Shown: positions 62,316 through 64,000 of the stretch, piece by piece | Layout of the letters: each line of letters begins with the position of its first letter | Position numbering within the stretch: the first letter of the stretch is position 1 | DNA from: Syntrophobacteraceae bacterium | GTDB lineage: Bacteria; Desulfobacterota; Syntrophobacteria; Syntrophobacterales; Syntrophobacteraceae | Assembly (NCBI GenBank): GCA_025453975.1 | Contig: JALOPI010000004.1 | Span: 1-64,000 of the forward strand | Direction: 5' to 3' | Length of the DNA: 64,000 bases | Notes under the pieces: generated by a model | Database searches by the model: none | What the model was told of the DNA's origin: nothing | Seen by the model: the letters and a program-made list of their open reading frames with translations, nothing else | Position numbers and translations under genes: made by a program

Positions 62316-63485
62316 TCAGATGTTCAGCACGTCGCAGACCACCGTGATGATGGCCGTGGCCACGATGATGCTGACGATGGATGTCACCACCGCCGAGGTG
62401 GTGGCCTGCCCCACGGCCGAGGCGCTTCTCCCGCACTGGATGCCGCGAAGGCAGCCCGACAGCGCGATGAGCACGCCGAAAACGGCGCCGTGGAAGAGGC
62501 CGATCCACAGAAAGACCAGGGTGACCGATTCCTGGGTTTTGACCATGTACTCCATGGCATTGAGATCCAGCATGAGCACGCCCACGATGAGGCCGCCCAG
62601 GATCCCCATGAGGTCGGCGTAGAGACAGAGGAGCGGCATCATGATCATGAGAGCCAGCATGCGGGGGAGCACCAGGAATTCCATGGGCGGAATGCCGAGG
62701 GTCCTGAGGGCGTCGATCTCCTCGTTCACCTGCATGGTGCCCAGCTCGGCGGCGAAGGCCGCCCCAGTGCGCCCGGCCACGATGACGCCCGTCATGATGG
62801 CACCCATGACCCGCACCATGGCGATACCCACCAGGCTGGCCACGTAGATCTGAGCGCCGAACATGCGGAGCTGCACGGCCCCGACGAAGGCCAGGATGAG
62901 CCCCACCAGGAGACTGATGAGGGAAACGATGGGGAGCGTCTGGGCGCCGCACTGCTGGATCAGCATCAGGAGGTCCGAGCGCTGGAATCGCGCCCGACCC
63001 GTGAAGAACCGCCCCAGCGCCACGGCGGCTTCTCCGATGAAGGCCAGGACCTCCAGCACACCGCTCCACCAGGCGATGGCTTTGTCTCCCAGGGAGGCCA
63101 GGATGCCCTCCCGCACTTTCTCCCTGCGGGCGCCCTTGCGCTCCGGAACGGCCGTGGCCAGGGCCAGCAGTCGACGAGCTCCCGTCGGGAGACCGTCGAC
63201 TTCCAGGGTGATCCCCTCGCGGAGGCACAGCTCGCGAACCTGGAGCAGAAAGGTCAGGAGGCCGCTCCCCCAGTGCCCGAGCCCACGCGAATCGAAAGTC
63301 AGTCTTTGGGGCCTTCCACCTGTCTGGATGTCGACCTCGACCTCCCGGGGGGAGGGCAGCTGAAGCCCCAGCTCCCAATCTCCGGAAAGACTCACCAGGA
63401 GCTGCTCCCGCGATGGCCGGCTCAAGGCGAGGCGAGGTGTCCCATTTTCCGCGCCCGCTGCCCTGTCGTTGTGAACGGATTGCAT
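62316..63485 (-). CDS. mlaE: MlaE-type permease fused to a STAS domain
   Basis: The 389-aa protein has an N-terminal STAS-like domain (about 30-110, LLVSLSGDWELGLQLP and RLTFDSRGLGHWGSGLLTF) and an MlaE permease domain with five to six helices (VGLILAFVGAVQLRMFGA, GRTGAAFAAELGTMQVNEEI, LCLYADLMGILGGLIVGV). In E. coli the STAS role is played by the separate MlaB, so the fusion replaces that subunit. The region between 63485 and 63536 has a second ATG; neither has a strong ribosome-binding site. First gene of the mlaE-F-D operon. Confidence 0.88.
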   Translation of the reverse strand: MQSVHNDRAAGAENGTPRLALSRPSREQLLVSLSGDWELGLQLPSPREVEVDIQTGGRPQRLTFDSRGLGHWGSGLLTFLLQVRELCLREGITLEVDGLPTGARRLLALATAVPERKGARREKVREGILASLGDKAIAWWSGVLEVLAFIGEAAVALGRFFTGRARFQRSDLLMLIQQCGAQTLPIVSLISLLVGLILAFVGAVQLRMFGAQIYVASLVGIAMVRVMGAIMTGVIVAGRTGAAFAAELGTMQVNEEIDALRTLGIPPMEFLVLPRMLALMIMMPLLCLYADLMGILGGLIVGVLMLDLNAMEYMVKTQESVTLVFLWIGLFHGAVFGVLIALSGCLRGIQCGRSASAVGQATTSAVVTSIVSIIVATAIITVVCDVLNI

Positions 63486-63776
63486 GTGTCTGTGTCTCGA
63501 AGGCTCCCGCTGAACTTGCCGCCAGCAGCCAGGCATGAGTCCAGGCTCTTTGGGGGAAAAGCCGGTGGATACGAGCTCCTGCTAGTCCCGAGCGTCTGCA
63601 CGAGGTTGCCGCTTTTCGCGCGAATTATGCACGCAATCCCGTCAAAAGGCAAAACCTCGGGGCTTTCCGGAGTTGGGAGCTGCGTCCCCGCCCGATCCTG
63701 CTCCTCCGTGCCGCCCCGCCATTCCCAAACAGGCTCTTAGTAAGGCGCCACGCAAGTAAGTGCCCATTTTAACATC
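63486..63776. other. Upstream region of the lipid-transport operon
   Basis: This stretch precedes mlaE on the minus strand. It contains TTTTGACGGGATTGCGTGCATAAT, but the spacing of the boxes is poor, so no promoter is claimed. No protein is supported. Confidence 0.35.
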
Positions 63777-63849
63777 GTCATGCCGGCGGTCCCTAAGCCG
63801 GCATCCAGGGTTTTCCATGGATTCCGGCTTGAAGACTGCCGGAATGACG
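63777..63849. repeat. REP-like palindromic intergenic repeat
   Basis: CGTCATGCCGGC (63777-63788) pairs with GCCGGAATGACG (63838-63849), and between them AGCCGGCATCCAGG and GGATTCCGGCTTG form the second arms. This is the familiar 'GTCATTCCGGC...GCCGGAATGAC' element found dispersed in many proteobacterial genomes. The remaining 150 nt to the window end show no recognisable gene. Confidence 0.75.
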
Positions 63850-64000
63850 ACTTAGATGTTGGACACTCTATTGTGCTGGCCTGTACTCAGGAATTCGTTC
63901 ACGATGCAGGCCAGGAAGCAAGAAAATGCGCTCAGAGGCCGTCGTGTCATGCGGTGACCAGCGGTTCGTCCCGGACATTGAGCCGCGCACCACTCATGCT

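Noticed and set aside
1-64000. CRISPR array, tRNA or rRNA gene, prophage or integrase
   Set aside because: No regularly spaced direct repeats, tRNA cloverleaf sequences, rRNA segments or phage/integrase proteins were recognised anywhere.

Overview
The window is GC-rich, densely packed bacterial DNA from a Gram-negative (double-membrane) organism: it encodes a secretin, an MCE/Mla-type lipid transport set and lipoproteins. The combination of an MSHA-type pilus cluster, an MglA-type GTPase with a roadblock partner, a DUF4388/pentapeptide protein and a CysK fused to a CysRS-like domain points to a deltaproteobacterial (Desulfobacterota, perhaps Syntrophobacter-like) genome. That assignment is inference from gene content only; no rRNA or tRNA gene was seen.

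Layout. 1-4200: an intrinsic terminator of an off-window gene, then a 1028-aa dikinase-like protein that keeps the ATP-grasp and phosphohistidine domains but has lost the PEP/pyruvate barrel. 4201-18104 (minus strand): a near-complete MSHA-type type IV pilus operon in the order mshI(PilM-PilN)-J-K-L(secretin)-M(ExeA-like)-E-G-A(pilin)-C-D-O and a large PilX/MshP-like protein with a lectin-like C-terminus. 18494-29467: mostly minus-strand housekeeping and stress genes (MsrAB, rhomboid protease, universal stress proteins, PrmA-like methyltransferase, threonine dehydratase, a histidine-kinase-like protein without an ATPase domain, cold-shock protein, Nudix hydrolase, ketopantoate reductase). 29847-33401: a CysK fused to a degenerate CysRS, facing a class II aldolase.

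33719-39476 (minus strand) is the most unusual block. A pentapeptide-repeat/DUF4388 protein, a roadblock protein (MglB-like), an MglA-like GTPase, a protein with a C-terminal CheW-like domain and a TPR-pseudokinase lie in one directional cluster. Together they look like a small-GTPase signalling or polarity module that uses a dead kinase and a chemotaxis-type adaptor. Because MglA/MglB steer type IV pili in Myxococcus, and an MSHA-type pilus lies about 15 kb away, control of that pilus is an attractive but untested idea.

39761-49228: a lysine-aminomutase-like radical SAM enzyme, an AttH-like lipocalin with an FtsX-type permease and LolD-type ATPase, small unknown proteins, a cytidylate-kinase-like protein, a TerC membrane protein and a MazEF toxin-antitoxin pair. 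49229-64000: an IS-like remnant, a Ca2+-type P-ATPase, an HhH (ComEA-like) protein with citramalate synthase and aspartate kinase, a zur-znuACB zinc-uptake operon with repeated TGCAA-N5-TTGCA candidate operators, and an mlaE-F-D plus auxiliary lipoprotein operon, ending at a REP-like palindromic repeat.
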